A stretch of 64,000 bases of DNA from CAVTBT01 sp963733065 (GTDB taxonomy: Bacteria; Actinomycetota; Thermoleophilia; Gaiellales; Gaiellaceae): the NCBI GenBank assembly GCA_963733065.1, contig CAVTBT010000001.1, positions 62,001 through 126,000 on the forward strand, in the 5' to 3' direction. Position numbers and translations under genes: made by a program. Positions 19,615 to 28,276 of this stretch are shown in pieces. The stretch's first letter is position 1; every line of letters begins with the position of its first letter. A model generated the notes under the pieces. That model worked only from the letters and a program-made list of their open reading frames with translations, was not told where the DNA came from and ran no database searches.

Positions 19615-20811
19615 CTAGCCCTCGACTCGCGCGGGTGCGCCGAAGGGGCGCAGAGCGTCGGGGACGTCGCCCTGGAAGTTCTCGAGGATCGCAAGCGCCA
19701 TCCGGTCGACGACGGCGGTGCCGTTGAGCGTGTGCACCGGCTCCACGCCGTGCTCTCCGCGGTGCCGGACGCCGAGCCGGCGAGCCTGGAAGTCGGTCGT
19801 GTTGGAAATGGAGGCCGTCTCGCGATAGCGATCCTGGCTCGGGAACCAGATCTCCACGTCGTACGTCTTCGCCGATGCGGAGGACATGTCTCCCGCGGGC
19901 AGGACGACGACCCGGTAGGGGAGGCCGAGCTCCTGCACGAGCTCCTCGGTGTTCGCGAGCAGCAGCTCGTGCTCGTCCCACGACAGCTCGGGCCGCGTGA
20001 ACGAGAACTGCTCGACCTTGTTGAACTGGTGGACGCGGATCATCCCGCGCGTGTCGCGCCCGGCGGCGCCGGCCTCGCGCCGGAAGCACGGAGAGAACGC
20101 CACGTACCGCAGCGGCAGGTCGTCGGCCAGGATCTCGCCTGCGTGGAGGCTCGCGAGTGGGATCTCAGCTGTGCCGACGAGGTAGAGGCCGTCCGCGGCG
20201 ATCTCGTAGACGTTGTCCTGGTCCGACGGGAACGCGCCGGTGCCGAGGAGCGCGTCCTCGCGGACGAGCACCGGCGGCAGGATCGTGACGAACCCCTTCG
20301 CCGCCAGCCGATCGAGCGCGAGGCGGTAGAGCGCGAGCGCCAGACGGGCGGTGTCGCCGGCCCAGTATCCGAACCGCGACCCCGACATGCGGGCCGCGCG
20401 CTCCATCTCGAAGCGGCCGACCTCCGTGTGCTCCTTCGGGCCGTCGAGCGCCGGCGGGTCGCCGACGCGCCGCACCTCTGCCACGTCGTCCTCCGTCGAG
20501 CCGTCCGGGACGTCGTCGCTCGGCCGGTTCGGGACGCGGAGCGCCAGCCGGTCGCGCTCTGCCTCGGCGGCGGCGAGCTCCTCCTCGGCGGCACGCAGCT
20601 CCTCCTTCACCTGCTGGAGCTCGGCGATCTGCTCGGGCGACGGCTTGCCCTTGAGCTTCGTCCGTCCGCGGAGCTCGTCCACGCGCGGGACGAGCACACG
20701 CCACCGCTCGTCGGCGGCGAGCAGCGCGTCGAAGTCCTCCGCCGCCCCCTTGCGGGCGAGCGCGGCACGCCATGTGTCGGGATCGTTGCGGGCGGCGCGG
20801 AGGTCGATCAC
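19615..20811 (-). CDS. serS: Seryl-tRNA synthetase
   Basis: A 398-residue class II synthetase that charges tRNA-Ser. The N-terminal coiled-coil arm spans residues about 30-100 (KPSPEQIAELQQVKEEL, EEELAAAEAERDRL). Catalytic motifs: GTAEIPLASLHAGEI, motif 2 FRREAGAAGRDTRGMIRVHQF, and motif 3 HTLNGTAVVDRMALAILENF. The GTG start lies in a GTGA overlap with the HAD phosphatase stop, so it is translationally coupled downstream of cytochrome c and HAD genes. At 398 residues it is a little shorter than the usual 420-430. Confidence 0.96.
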   Translation of the reverse strand: MIDLRAARNDPDTWRAALARKGAAEDFDALLAADERWRVLVPRVDELRGRTKLKGKPSPEQIAELQQVKEELRAAEEELAAAEAERDRLALRVPNRPSDDVPDGSTEDDVAEVRRVGDPPALDGPKEHTEVGRFEMERAARMSGSRFGYWAGDTARLALALYRLALDRLAAKGFVTILPPVLVREDALLGTGAFPSDQDNVYEIAADGLYLVGTAEIPLASLHAGEILADDLPLRYVAFSPCFRREAGAAGRDTRGMIRVHQFNKVEQFSFTRPELSWDEHELLLANTEELVQELGLPYRVVVLPAGDMSSASAKTYDVEIWFPSQDRYRETASISNTTDFQARRLGVRHRGEHGVEPVHTLNGTAVVDRMALAILENFQGDVPDALRPFGAPARVEG

Positions 20812-21638
20812 GTACGTGAGTCTAGGTAGGCCTCGATCGCGGCAGCGACGCCTTCGTGCTCGGGCCCGGGGCATACCCAGTCGGCACGGCTCCTGAGTGC
20901 CGCGTGGGCGTTCTCGACCGCGACGGCGTAGCCGGCCCAGTCCAGCAGCTCGAGATCGTTCTCGCCGTCGCCGAACGCGACCGTCCGTTCGGCGGCGAAG
21001 CCGAGGTGCAACGCCAGGAACTCCATGCCGCTGCCCTTCGAGACCTCCGGGCTGGCCAGCTCGAGGAAGAACGGCAGCGACTTCGCGATGAAGAGGCGGC
21101 CGTCGAATCGCGCGAGGAGCCGCGGCTTCAGCCGGTCGAGCATCCACGGCTCGTCGACCACGACGAGCTTGGTCGGCGGCCGGTCGAGCCAGGCGAGCAG
21201 GTCGCCGACCAGGTGGAGCGGGATGTGCTGGAAGTCCGCGTACGCCCGTGCACCGGGTGTCTCGGCGGCGACGAAGAGGTCGTCGTCGACGTAGCAGTTG
21301 AGCGAGAAGCCGGCCTGCTGCACGGCGTCGATCGCCTCGCGCGCGAGCTCGAGCGGGATCGGCTCGTGCCGCAGGAAGCGACCGCTCGCCGGCTCGGCGA
21401 CGACCGCTCCCTGGTAGCAGACGACAGGCTCGTCGAGGCCCGCCTGCTCGAGGTACGGCCGGACCGACCGGAACATGCGGCCCGTCACGACGACGACATG
21501 GAGCCCGGCGGAGCGCGCCGAGCGGAGCGCGCGCTCGGTCCGCGGTCGCAGCACGCCGTCCTCGGCGATGAGCGTCCGGTCGAGGTCGCAGGCGATCGCC
21601 TCGATCGCGCGCGGGAAGTCGGGTGGGAGCTCGATCAG
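20808..21638 (-). CDS. HAD superfamily (Cof-like) hydrolase
   Basis: Motif I reads IEAIACDLDRTL, and motif II is VVVVTGRMFRSV. A Cof-type cap follows, and motifs III and IV are around SKGSGMEFLALHLG and VAFGDGENDLELLDWAG. Starting at the first GTG (21554) would delete motif I. The frame upstream has no ATG, GTG or TTG, and the first usable codon is CTG at 21638, which overlaps the cytochrome c stop as CTGA. I therefore place the start there, with doubt. It is a predicted Mg-dependent sugar-phosphate or nucleotide phosphatase, coupled to serS. Confidence 0.85.
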   Translation of the reverse strand: MIELPPDFPRAIEAIACDLDRTLIAEDGVLRPRTERALRSARSAGLHVVVVTGRMFRSVRPYLEQAGLDEPVVCYQGAVVAEPASGRFLRHEPIPLELAREAIDAVQQAGFSLNCYVDDDLFVAAETPGARAYADFQHIPLHLVGDLLAWLDRPPTKLVVVDEPWMLDRLKPRLLARFDGRLFIAKSLPFFLELASPEVSKGSGMEFLALHLGFAAERTVAFGDGENDLELLDWAGYAVAVENAHAALRSRADWVCPGPEHEGVAAAIEAYLDSRT

Positions 21639-22084
21639 CCGGACGTCGACTCGACGACGTACGCGGCGACGTCGTTGATCTGCTGCTCGCTCAGGTCACC
21701 CGAGAACGACGGCATCGCGCCCGCTCCGTTCGTCACCCGGTCGACGACGAGCTCGGTGTCCGGCTGCGAGTCGTCGAGGTTCGGGCCGATGCCCCCGGTC
21801 GCGTTGGCCGCCTCCATCGTGTGACAGCCGCCGCAGCCCGCCGAGGCGAAGACCGCCTCGCCCGCGGCGGCGTCGCCGGTCCCACCGCCTCCGGTCTCGC
21901 CGGTCTCCGTCGTCTCGCCTTCGGTCTCGGTCTCACCGGTGTCGCCCGTGTCGCCCGGGTCGCCGCCGTCGGTGCCGGTGACGACGGTCTCGGGCGTGGG
22001 CGTCGCCTCCTCCTCGCCGCCACAGCCCGCCACCAGCACGCCGAGGGCCAGCAGCAGGAGCGCGAGGGCGGCAACGCGGCGCAT
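21635..22084 (-). CDS. Lipoprotein c-type cytochrome
   Basis: The ATG at 22084 gives a clean lipoprotein signal ending LVAGC (lipobox cysteine at about residue 22). A 50-residue acidic Thr/Gly/Glu linker follows, then one class I cytochrome c domain with haem site CGGCH and a distal Met in GAMPSFSGDLS. It should sit on the outer face of the membrane and pass electrons. It is the first gene of a coupled set with the HAD phosphatase and serS. Confidence 0.9.
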   Translation of the reverse strand: MRRVAALALLLLALGVLVAGCGGEEEATPTPETVVTGTDGGDPGDTGDTGETETEGETTETGETGGGGTGDAAAGEAVFASAGCGGCHTMEAANATGGIGPNLDDSQPDTELVVDRVTNGAGAMPSFSGDLSEQQINDVAAYVVESTSG

Positions 22085-22114
22085 CGACGGTGAGCCTACC
22101 AAGCCGTCCTGACG

Positions 22115-23439
22115 CTAAACGCGGGCTGCCGTCTCATGCGGACCGTCGCGGGCGGTGGGTCGGCGAATGATCGTGAGCGCCTCGGGTGTCTCCCGCAGCC
22201 TCGCGAGCGTGACGGCGACGGCGGCGCCGGCGGTGAGCACGTCCGACGGCGTGTCGTTGACGACGAGCGAGACGGCGAGGGCGACGAGGAGGGCGTCGAG
22301 CACCGGCTCGCCCCGCCGGGTTACACACCAGCCGAGGATGGCGAGGCCGGCGACGACGATCGCGAACGCCCCGGGCGAGGCCGTCGCTCGATCGACCGAG
22401 CGCTCGATCCGGTCGGCGAGGTCGCCTGCGAGCGCGCCGGGGCCGTCCGAGACGGCGTCCGTGACATGGCTGGAACCTCCCGTGGCGGCGTCGAGCGCGA
22501 CCAGCGCCAACGCGACGACGACGATGGCCGCGCCGAGCGCGACGAGACGGCGCGTCGTCAGGTGCCTTCCGGCCAGGCGTACGGCCAGCGTGCCGTAGCC
22601 GGCGAGCAGCACCAGCAGGCCGCCTCCGTCGGCGCCGAAGCGGTTACCGGCCACGGCCACGACCGAGATCACGGCGAGCAGGACGCCCAGGCGGCCGAGC
22701 AAGGCGGCGCCGAGCAGCGCCGGGAGCAGCAGCAGCGTCTCGAGCAGATTGTTGATCCCGTAGAAGCGGTTGACCTGCGAGGGACCGAGCGGCGACAGCG
22801 CGACCGACTCCGGGTCGAGCCCGAGCGCTGCCAGGTAGACCGCAACGACCGCGGCGCAGGCAGGCCCGAGCGGCAGCGCCACCGCGGCGAGCGCTCCGGC
22901 GAAGGCGAGCACGGGGGAGAGCCACAGGTTGAGCGCGAGACCGAGCAGCACGAGCCGGGGGGCAAGCCTGGGCCGGACGATGGCGAGGAGGATCGTGCCG
23001 ACGACGAGCAGCACCGTCAGCGGCCTGCGGAGGTCGTCGTTCCGGTCGATCCGCCGCTCGAGTCGCTCGACGGTCTCGACAGCCTCGTCGTCGGCCCGCC
23101 ATTCGATTCGATCGTCGACGACGTCGTCCAGGGTCACCAGGCCCTCGATCCGCGTCGAGTCCGAGGTGAGCACGCCGCGGAACCCGTCACCTACCGCGGC
23201 GACCGGGGACGCGTGCGCCCGCCGCGACGTCCGCCGGGTCGACCCCGACGACCACCGTCGGCCCGCCCGTCGCGGCAGCCGCTCGCAGGTCGTCCGGCTC
23301 GTCGACGACGACGAGTCCGACCGCACCTTCGCCGGCGTACCGCTCGAGCGGAAACGGCTCGACGACCCGCAGCTCCGCCGCAGCCTGCCCCGGCCAGGAC
23401 GAGGCCGAAGGCTACGATGGCGGCGAGGGTGCGGAGCAC
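22115..23439 (-). CDS. Polytopic membrane protein of unknown function (frameshifted near N-terminus)
   Basis: The N-terminus VRLLTVLRTLAAIVAFGLVL has a lipobox-like AGAGC. About 120 extracytoplasmic residues follow (VVVDEPDDLRAAAATGGPTV, LTSDSTRIEGLVTLDDVVDD). From residue about 165 there are some nine membrane helices. A loop with RFYGINNLLETLLLLPALL stands out; a similar aromatic-Gly-Asn loop occurs in other uncharacterised membrane proteins I have seen, but I cannot name a family. Frame breaks near 23390 and 23205 separate the N-terminal part. It is divergent from htpX with only 18 bases between starts. Confidence 0.65.
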
Positions 23440-23457
23440 GGTGAGGAGTCTGACCGA

Positions 23458-24366
23458 ATGAAGCGCAGGGCTTACGGACGCGACGCCGGGCTGACGACGC
23501 GCATGCTGTTGACGACCGGCCTGCTCGGTCTGGTCTACGTCGTCTTCGCCGTCATCCTCTTCGAGGTACTGAACGCGGGACTGCTGCTGATGGTGGTGAT
23601 CATCGGCGCGCTCGCGATCGCCCAGTACTACACCTCCGACAAGATTGCGCTGAGAGCGTCTGGCGCGAGGATCGTCGAGCGCGACGAGGCGCCGGAGCTC
23701 CACGACATGGTGGAGCGGCTGTGTGCCCTGGCCGACCTGCCCAAGCCTCGCCTGGCGCTCATCGAGACCGACATGCCGAACGCCTTCGCGACCGGCCGCA
23801 GCCCGAAGCACGCTGCCGTGGCCGTCACGACCGGGCTCTCGGAGCGGCTCGAGCCGCGCGAGGTCGAGGGCGTGCTCGCGCACGAGCTCGCGCACATCGC
23901 CAACCGCGACGTGCTCGTGATGACGCTCGCGAGCTTCTTCGCGATGGTCGCAGGCCTGCTGACGCGGTTCGGCATGTACGGCGGCATGTTCGGCGGCGGT
24001 CGCGATCGGCAGGGTGGGGCGCCCGTCTGGTTGATCGTGCTCGTCGTCTCCATCGTCACGTACGCACTCAGCTTCCTCCTCATCCGGGCCATCTCGCGCT
24101 ACCGGGAGTACACCGCCGACCGCGGCTCCGCCCTCATGACCGGCGCGCCCGAGTACCTGATGAGCGCGCTGCAGAAGATCACGGGCGACATGGCGCGCAT
24201 CCCGCAGCGCGACCTACGCGACGTCCAGGCGATGAACGCCTTCTTCATCGTCCCGACCAACATCGGGCAGCGTGCGAGGGAGCTCTTCGCCACGCATCCG
24301 CCGACCGAGAAGCGCCTCGAGCGGCTCGCGGCGATCGCCCGCGAGATGGGTCGCCCGGTTCAGTAG
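23458..24366 (+). CDS. htpX: Membrane zinc metalloprotease HtpX
   Basis: A 302-residue M48B protease. Two N-terminal helices (LLTTGLLGLVYVVFAVILF, LLLMVVIIGALAIA) precede the zinc site HELAHIANRD (HExxH at residues 142-146). A further membrane pair follows (VWLIVLVVSIVTYALSFLL), with the third ligand Glu in YREYTADRGSA. It cuts misfolded membrane proteins under envelope stress. The pspAB gene follows after three bases, the usual actinobacterial pairing. Confidence 0.96.
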   Translation: MKRRAYGRDAGLTTRMLLTTGLLGLVYVVFAVILFEVLNAGLLLMVVIIGALAIAQYYTSDKIALRASGARIVERDEAPELHDMVERLCALADLPKPRLALIETDMPNAFATGRSPKHAAVAVTTGLSERLEPREVEGVLAHELAHIANRDVLVMTLASFFAMVAGLLTRFGMYGGMFGGGRDRQGGAPVWLIVLVVSIVTYALSFLLIRAISRYREYTADRGSALMTGAPEYLMSALQKITGDMARIPQRDLRDVQAMNAFFIVPTNIGQRARELFATHPPTEKRLERLAAIAREMGRPVQ

Positions 24367-24369
24367 CCG

Positions 24370-24936
24370 GTGGGCATCCGCGACATCCTCTTCGGGCACA
24401 AGGAGCTCAAGGCGGCATCGCCCGACCGCCTGTTCGCGCTGTCGACTGCTGCCGTCACGCTCGACGCGGAGCTCGGGCTCGCCCCCGCCGGGGTGGCGGC
24501 GGTCTGCTTCAAGCCGCTGTCGGCGGGGGCGTTCGCCGCGGCCGAGCACGACCTGGGCGAGCTGCTCGACGCGGCCGCCCGGGACTCGGGATCCGAGATT
24601 TCCCGGAACGGCGACGAGTACGGCTTCCAGTGGATCGTCGTGCGAGATCCCGAGCTCGAGGACCTCGTGACGACCGTGCACCTCGTCACCTCGGAGCTGG
24701 TCGCCAAGGGGTTCGGGCCGCAGCTCCTCGCGTCCGTCTTCCGCTTCGAGGACGGCGTGCGTCCGGTCTACATCGTCTACGCGTACAAGCGCGGCGCCTT
24801 CTACCCGTTCGTGCCGGTCGACGGCAAGCAGCGGAACAATGCGCGCGAGCTCGAGCTGAAGGCGAAGCTCGAGGACGAGCTCCCGATCGAGGAGGACCTC
24901 TCGCGCTGGTTCGGCCTGTACGACCTCCCGCTGTGA
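24370..24936 (+). CDS. pspAB: PspA-associated protein PspAB
   Basis: A 188-residue soluble protein. It starts MGIRDILFGHKELKAASPDR and carries YGFQWIVVRDPELEDLVT and RPVYIVYAYKRGAFYPFVPV. These are the conserved features of the PspAB family (previously unnamed actinobacterial proteins found next to htpX or pspA). There is no membrane segment. It is three bases from htpX and belongs to the same envelope-stress unit as the pspA-pspAA pair 4 kb downstream. Confidence 0.88.
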   Translation: MGIRDILFGHKELKAASPDRLFALSTAAVTLDAELGLAPAGVAAVCFKPLSAGAFAAAEHDLGELLDAAARDSGSEISRNGDEYGFQWIVVRDPELEDLVTTVHLVTSELVAKGFGPQLLASVFRFEDGVRPVYIVYAYKRGAFYPFVPVDGKQRNNARELELKAKLEDELPIEEDLSRWFGLYDLPL

Positions 24937-24964
24937 GCGGCGTCACGGTCGGGCGGCGCGAACC

Positions 24965-25456
24965 GTGCCGGTAGCGGACGCGCTTCCGGAGTACGACGTG
25001 CGGAACGTGCATTCAGTTCAAGTGGATGCGTCAGCCGAGCGTGCTCTTGCCGCCGCGCTCGCTGTCACGCCGCGCGAGGCCCCGCTCCTCCGCGTGCTGT
25101 TCGCGCTGCGCGGCCTCCGCACCCCGGCAGAGACGCCCATCTGGCAGGCCATGGCGGCGGAAGGCTTCGCGCCGTTCGACGGGACGACGCTGGCCGCGGT
25201 CGGACGTCCCTGGCGCGTGCTGGGCGGTACACAGCGCCAGGCCGATTTCGATGCGTTCGACGAGCCGGGCTGGGCGAAGCTGGCGATGGACTTCAGCACC
25301 GCCGGCGGCCGACTCGTCACCGAGACCCGGGTGCGCCTGACCGACGACGCGGCCCGGCGGTCGTTTCGGCGCTACTGGCTCGTCGTGCGGCCCTTCAGCG
25401 CCCTCGTGCGCCGGAGCTGGCTCGCAGCCGCCAAGCGGCGCGCCGAGTCACCGTAG
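24965..25456 (+). CDS. DUF2867/SRPBCC-like protein
   Basis: A 163-residue protein with GTG start. The tail RRSFRRYWLVVRPFSALVRR, then SWLAAAKRRAE, is typical of DUF2867-like proteins. The middle holds strands ETRVRLTDDAARRSF and WAKLAMDFSTAGGRLVTET. There is no signal peptide. It lies 28 bases after pspAB on the same strand and so may be cotranscribed. Biochemical role unknown. Confidence 0.65.
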   Translation: MPVADALPEYDVRNVHSVQVDASAERALAAALAVTPREAPLLRVLFALRGLRTPAETPIWQAMAAEGFAPFDGTTLAAVGRPWRVLGGTQRQADFDAFDEPGWAKLAMDFSTAGGRLVTETRVRLTDDAARRSFRRYWLVVRPFSALVRRSWLAAAKRRAESP

Positions 25457-25525
25457 CCGCGCGGAGCTTGCCCCTTCGCCGCTTCGGTGGGACACTCTCG
25501 TGAGTCCTGTTACGAGGGAGGCCCT

Positions 25526-26800
25526 GTGGGCGTTCGGCGAACCGGGACTGCGGCGATCGGACGACGATTGACCTCACGCGCACTTGTGGCGCCGGTTGTC
25601 CTCGTCCTCGCGCTCCTGCTCGCCGCCGGCGCGCAAGGGCGCCCTGAGCGCCGCGCAGCCACGCCGGTCACGCTCGAGGTCTGGGTCGCGGACGAGGGAA
25701 CGGTCACCGTCCGGGATCCGCTCGGGAACGAGCAGGTCTGCGAGTCTGGCAACGGGTCGGTCTGCGAGTTCGACTACCAGGCGCCGATCCGCCTGACCCT
25801 CACCGCGGACGGCACGGACCCCTCGGTGTTCCACAGCTGGACGTCGACGGACTGCGCTCGCACGACCAATCCGTGCATCCTCGATCTCGCCGAGGACCAG
25901 CCGTTCGTGTCCGTCTTCGCGCTCTTCAACCCGGTCTTCCTCTCGGTGCGGGTGTCCGGCGAGGGTCGAGTCACGAGCAACGTTGGCGGTATCGACTGCA
26001 ACGACGAGGGCGACGTCAAGTGCGAGAGCGATCCGCTGCAGCCGGGGCAGCCGGTCACGTTCACTGCCGAGACGAACCAGTCCGTCGATTGGAAGTTCGG
26101 CTGCGAGCCCGTCGCCGGCAACCCGAAGCAGTGCGTTGCGCGCTCGGAGAACCAGATCGTCGGCGTCAGCTTCGGAGGCGCGGCCGGGCCGGACCCGCCG
26201 CTCGACGTCGAGGTCTTGTTCAAGATCACGAAGGTCGGAGCCGGCACGGGCCGCATCACCGGCACGGAAGGCTTCAACTGCGGCAGCGGCGATGAGTGCC
26301 GCCGGCGGTTCCCGTTCGGGAAGCTGCTGTCGTTCCAGGCCGCAGCCGATGCGGGCTCGCGCTTCGCGGGGTGGGTGGGCGTCTGCGAGAGCGATCCGGA
26401 CTGCCGCTTCAACGTCGGGCCGGTGACCGCGATCCGTGCGGAGTTCGTCGTCGCAGCGCGGCCCCCGCCCCCGCCGCCGCCTCCGCCGCCTCCGCCTCCG
26501 CCACCGCCGTCGCCCTCACTTACCGTGCGGGTCACGAGCCTCACCGCGGCCAAGGCGAACGGTCGCTGGCGTGTGTCCGCGCGCGTGGCGACGAGTCAGC
26601 GTGTCCGACTGCGAGGCCGCGTCGGGCGCGGCAAGGCGACGTGGGCCGACCGCACGCAGACGCTCCAGCGCGGCACGACGCTGGTGCGGTATCAGCTCCC
26701 GCGCCGGGCGAAGGCCGGAACGTGCTGGTTCAGCGTTGTGGCGCGGAATGCGGACGGTGAGGTGCGCACCCTGCGGCGGAACGTCAGGCTTGGCCGTTAG
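25526..26800 (+). CDS. Secreted multidomain protein with polyproline linker
   Basis: GTG 25526 follows GAGGGAG. The signal peptide core is LVAPVVLVLALLLAAGAQG. The mature part has three Cys-paired repeats resembling divergent InlB B-repeats (NEQVCESGNGSVCEFDYQ, FNCGSGDECRRRFPFGKL, GWVGVCESDPDCRFNV). A run of sixteen prolines near residue 320 follows, then a C-terminal Ig-like beta domain. It is likely a cell-surface or secreted binding protein. It stands beside the Psp genes, but a functional link is not shown. Confidence 0.72.
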   Translation: MGVRRTGTAAIGRRLTSRALVAPVVLVLALLLAAGAQGRPERRAATPVTLEVWVADEGTVTVRDPLGNEQVCESGNGSVCEFDYQAPIRLTLTADGTDPSVFHSWTSTDCARTTNPCILDLAEDQPFVSVFALFNPVFLSVRVSGEGRVTSNVGGIDCNDEGDVKCESDPLQPGQPVTFTAETNQSVDWKFGCEPVAGNPKQCVARSENQIVGVSFGGAAGPDPPLDVEVLFKITKVGAGTGRITGTEGFNCGSGDECRRRFPFGKLLSFQAAADAGSRFAGWVGVCESDPDCRFNVGPVTAIRAEFVVAARPPPPPPPPPPPPPPPPSPSLTVRVTSLTAAKANGRWRVSARVATSQRVRLRGRVGRGKATWADRTQTLQRGTTLVRYQLPRRAKAGTCWFSVVARNADGEVRTLRRNVRLGR

Positions 26801-27377
26801 CTCACCCCCCAAGGACGAGCCGCCGCCCGCTGCCCGGGGCTGGAAGCGCCCGAGCGCGGGGGCCACGCTGGCGTTGGTTGGCACGATCGTCGGGCTCGTC
26901 ACGGGGATCCTCGGGCTCGTCTTCCTGTTCAAGCCGGACCTGCAGCCGACCGGCGAGCCCGACGAGCAGATTGCGACGCTGTCACAGCTCCGCGTGAAGC
27001 CGAACGCCTCCTTCAGGGAGTACCTGGCGCGCGTCGACTTGCCGCCGACGGGCTACACGGCCGCTCACCTCGCGCGGCGCGGCGCGCTGCTCCAGTTCCG
27101 GTACAGGATCAGCGGCTTCGAGGACGAGCGCCTGATCCTCAAGTGGGAGCTCTACGACGCGGCGACCGGCGATCAGGTGAACGAGTCCAAGGCGACCTCG
27201 GTCAAGGCGTCCGTCGCCACGAACGAGGCGACCTGGCGCTTCTGGGTGCCGTTGCCGCGCAAGCCGCGCCAGTACTACGCCACCGTGGAGCTCCAGCAAC
27301 AGAAGGACAGCTTTGGCCTGCCGCTCGACTCGCTCGAGACGGAGCCCTTCCGCGGGCTCGCTCAGGCGCCCGGGTAG
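26790..27377 (+). CDS. Single-pass membrane protein of unknown function
   Basis: The only suitable start is TTG 26790, which overlaps the end of the previous gene by 11 bases. After a short Pro-rich cytoplasmic segment there is one helix (LALVGTIVGLVTGILGLVFL), then an extracytoplasmic beta-rich domain of about 145 residues (ALLQFRYRISGFEDERLILK, ATWRFWVPLPRKPRQYY). The 3' end overlaps the convergent MBL gene by 16 bases. I do not recognise a family. Confidence 0.6.
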   Translation: MAVSSPPKDEPPPAARGWKRPSAGATLALVGTIVGLVTGILGLVFLFKPDLQPTGEPDEQIATLSQLRVKPNASFREYLARVDLPPTGYTAAHLARRGALLQFRYRISGFEDERLILKWELYDAATGDQVNESKATSVKASVATNEATWRFWVPLPRKPRQYYATVELQQQKDSFGLPLDSLETEPFRGLAQAPG

Positions 27378-27976
27378 GGCGCCCGGCCGAGCGCCGCCTC
27401 GAGCACCGGCAGGCCGCCCGGCACGTGGTCGCCGTGCGCCACGAGCACGTGCTTCACGGGCAGCGCGAGCCATGTGCGGAGGAACGGCAGCCACCGCTCC
27501 CGGAAGTCGCGCTCGTCCTCCTCGCCCTGGAAGACCCACCACACCCGGAGCTCGCCGTTCACCGAGATCAGGACGTCGCCGGCGGCCAGCGCGCGGTGCG
27601 ACGGGAGCCAGAGGGGCGAGGCGCCGGAGGCGGGCTCGAGCACCTCAGTCCGGCCGGGCAGGGCATCCCCGGGGCGGGCGCCGTCGTGGACGGCGGCGCC
27701 GTAGCGCGCCGCCACCACGTCGGCACTCCGACGGTGGTAGGGCGTCGTCAGCAGGACGGCGACGGGACGGCCGCGGCGCTCGACGTCGGCGTCGAGGTGG
27801 TGCCAGAAGCGCTCCTCCTCGTCGCCGGCCGGCAGCAGCGGATCGATGAGCAGGGTCGCGTCGTCGCACTCGGCGTAGTAGCAGGCGACCTGCGACGTCC
27901 AACCCTCGTCGGGCCGCCATTCGGGATGCTCCGCGGTCCAGCGCCACAGGCCGACGGCGAGCTGGTCGGCCTGCAC
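27362..27976 (-). CDS. MBL-fold hydrolase-like protein
   Basis: A 204-residue protein with the strand order of metallo-beta-lactamase-fold proteins (DATLLIDPLLP, VAVLLTTPYHRRSADVVA, VKHVLVAHGDHVPGG). The usual HxHxDH is degenerate: YHRRSAD keeps one His and the Asp. Metal binding may thus be weakened or changed. It follows pspAA by nine bases on the same strand, which suggests a pspA-pspAA-MBL operon. Confidence 0.75.
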   Translation of the reverse strand: MQADQLAVGLWRWTAEHPEWRPDEGWTSQVACYYAECDDATLLIDPLLPAGDEEERFWHHLDADVERRGRPVAVLLTTPYHRRSADVVAARYGAAVHDGARPGDALPGRTEVLEPASGASPLWLPSHRALAAGDVLISVNGELRVWWVFQGEEDERDFRERWLPFLRTWLALPVKHVLVAHGDHVPGGLPVLEAALGRAPYPGA

Positions 27977-27985
27977 GGCGTACCC

Positions 27986-28276
27986 CTACGCCGCGGGAAG
28001 GTCCGGAATCAGCCCCTCGTCGGAGAACAGCCGCCTGGTCTCCTCGAGGGTCAGATCGCTCGGCGGCACCAGCAGGTCCGAGGCGTCGAGATCGTCGTCG
28101 GGCAGGCGCTCGCCGCGCTCGCGGACGAGGCGCCACATGTCGTCCAGGCGAGCGTCGAGCTCGACCTCGTCCTCGGCGTCGAGCGCGGCCACCGCGCGCT
28201 CGTCCAGCGCGTCGAGATCGCGGTGCAGGCCCTCGTCGATCCGGAACTGCCCTTCGCCCATCAGGCGGACGATCAC
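27986..28276 (-). CDS. pspAA: PspA-associated protein PspAA
   Basis: A 96-residue protein. MIVRLMGEGQFRIDEGLHRD, LRRLVRERG-like helices and the ending LTLEETRRLFSDEGLIPD match the PspAA family. The GTG start overlaps the pspA stop as GTGA, so the two are translationally coupled. It is thought to work with PspA in membrane-stress responses. Confidence 0.88.
   Translation of the reverse strand: MIVRLMGEGQFRIDEGLHRDLDALDERAVAALDAEDEVELDARLDDMWRLVRERGERLPDDDLDASDLLVPPSDLTLEETRRLFSDEGLIPDLPAA

Noticed and set aside
22136..23461. Plus-strand 441-residue frame opposite the membrane protein
   Set aside because: Arg/Glu/Asp-rich antisense shadow typical of high-GC DNA; the minus strand has the hydrophobic helices.
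26461..26512. CCG/CCT tract as a DNA microsatellite
   Set aside because: It encodes a sixteen-proline linker in a secreted protein with mixed proline codons.
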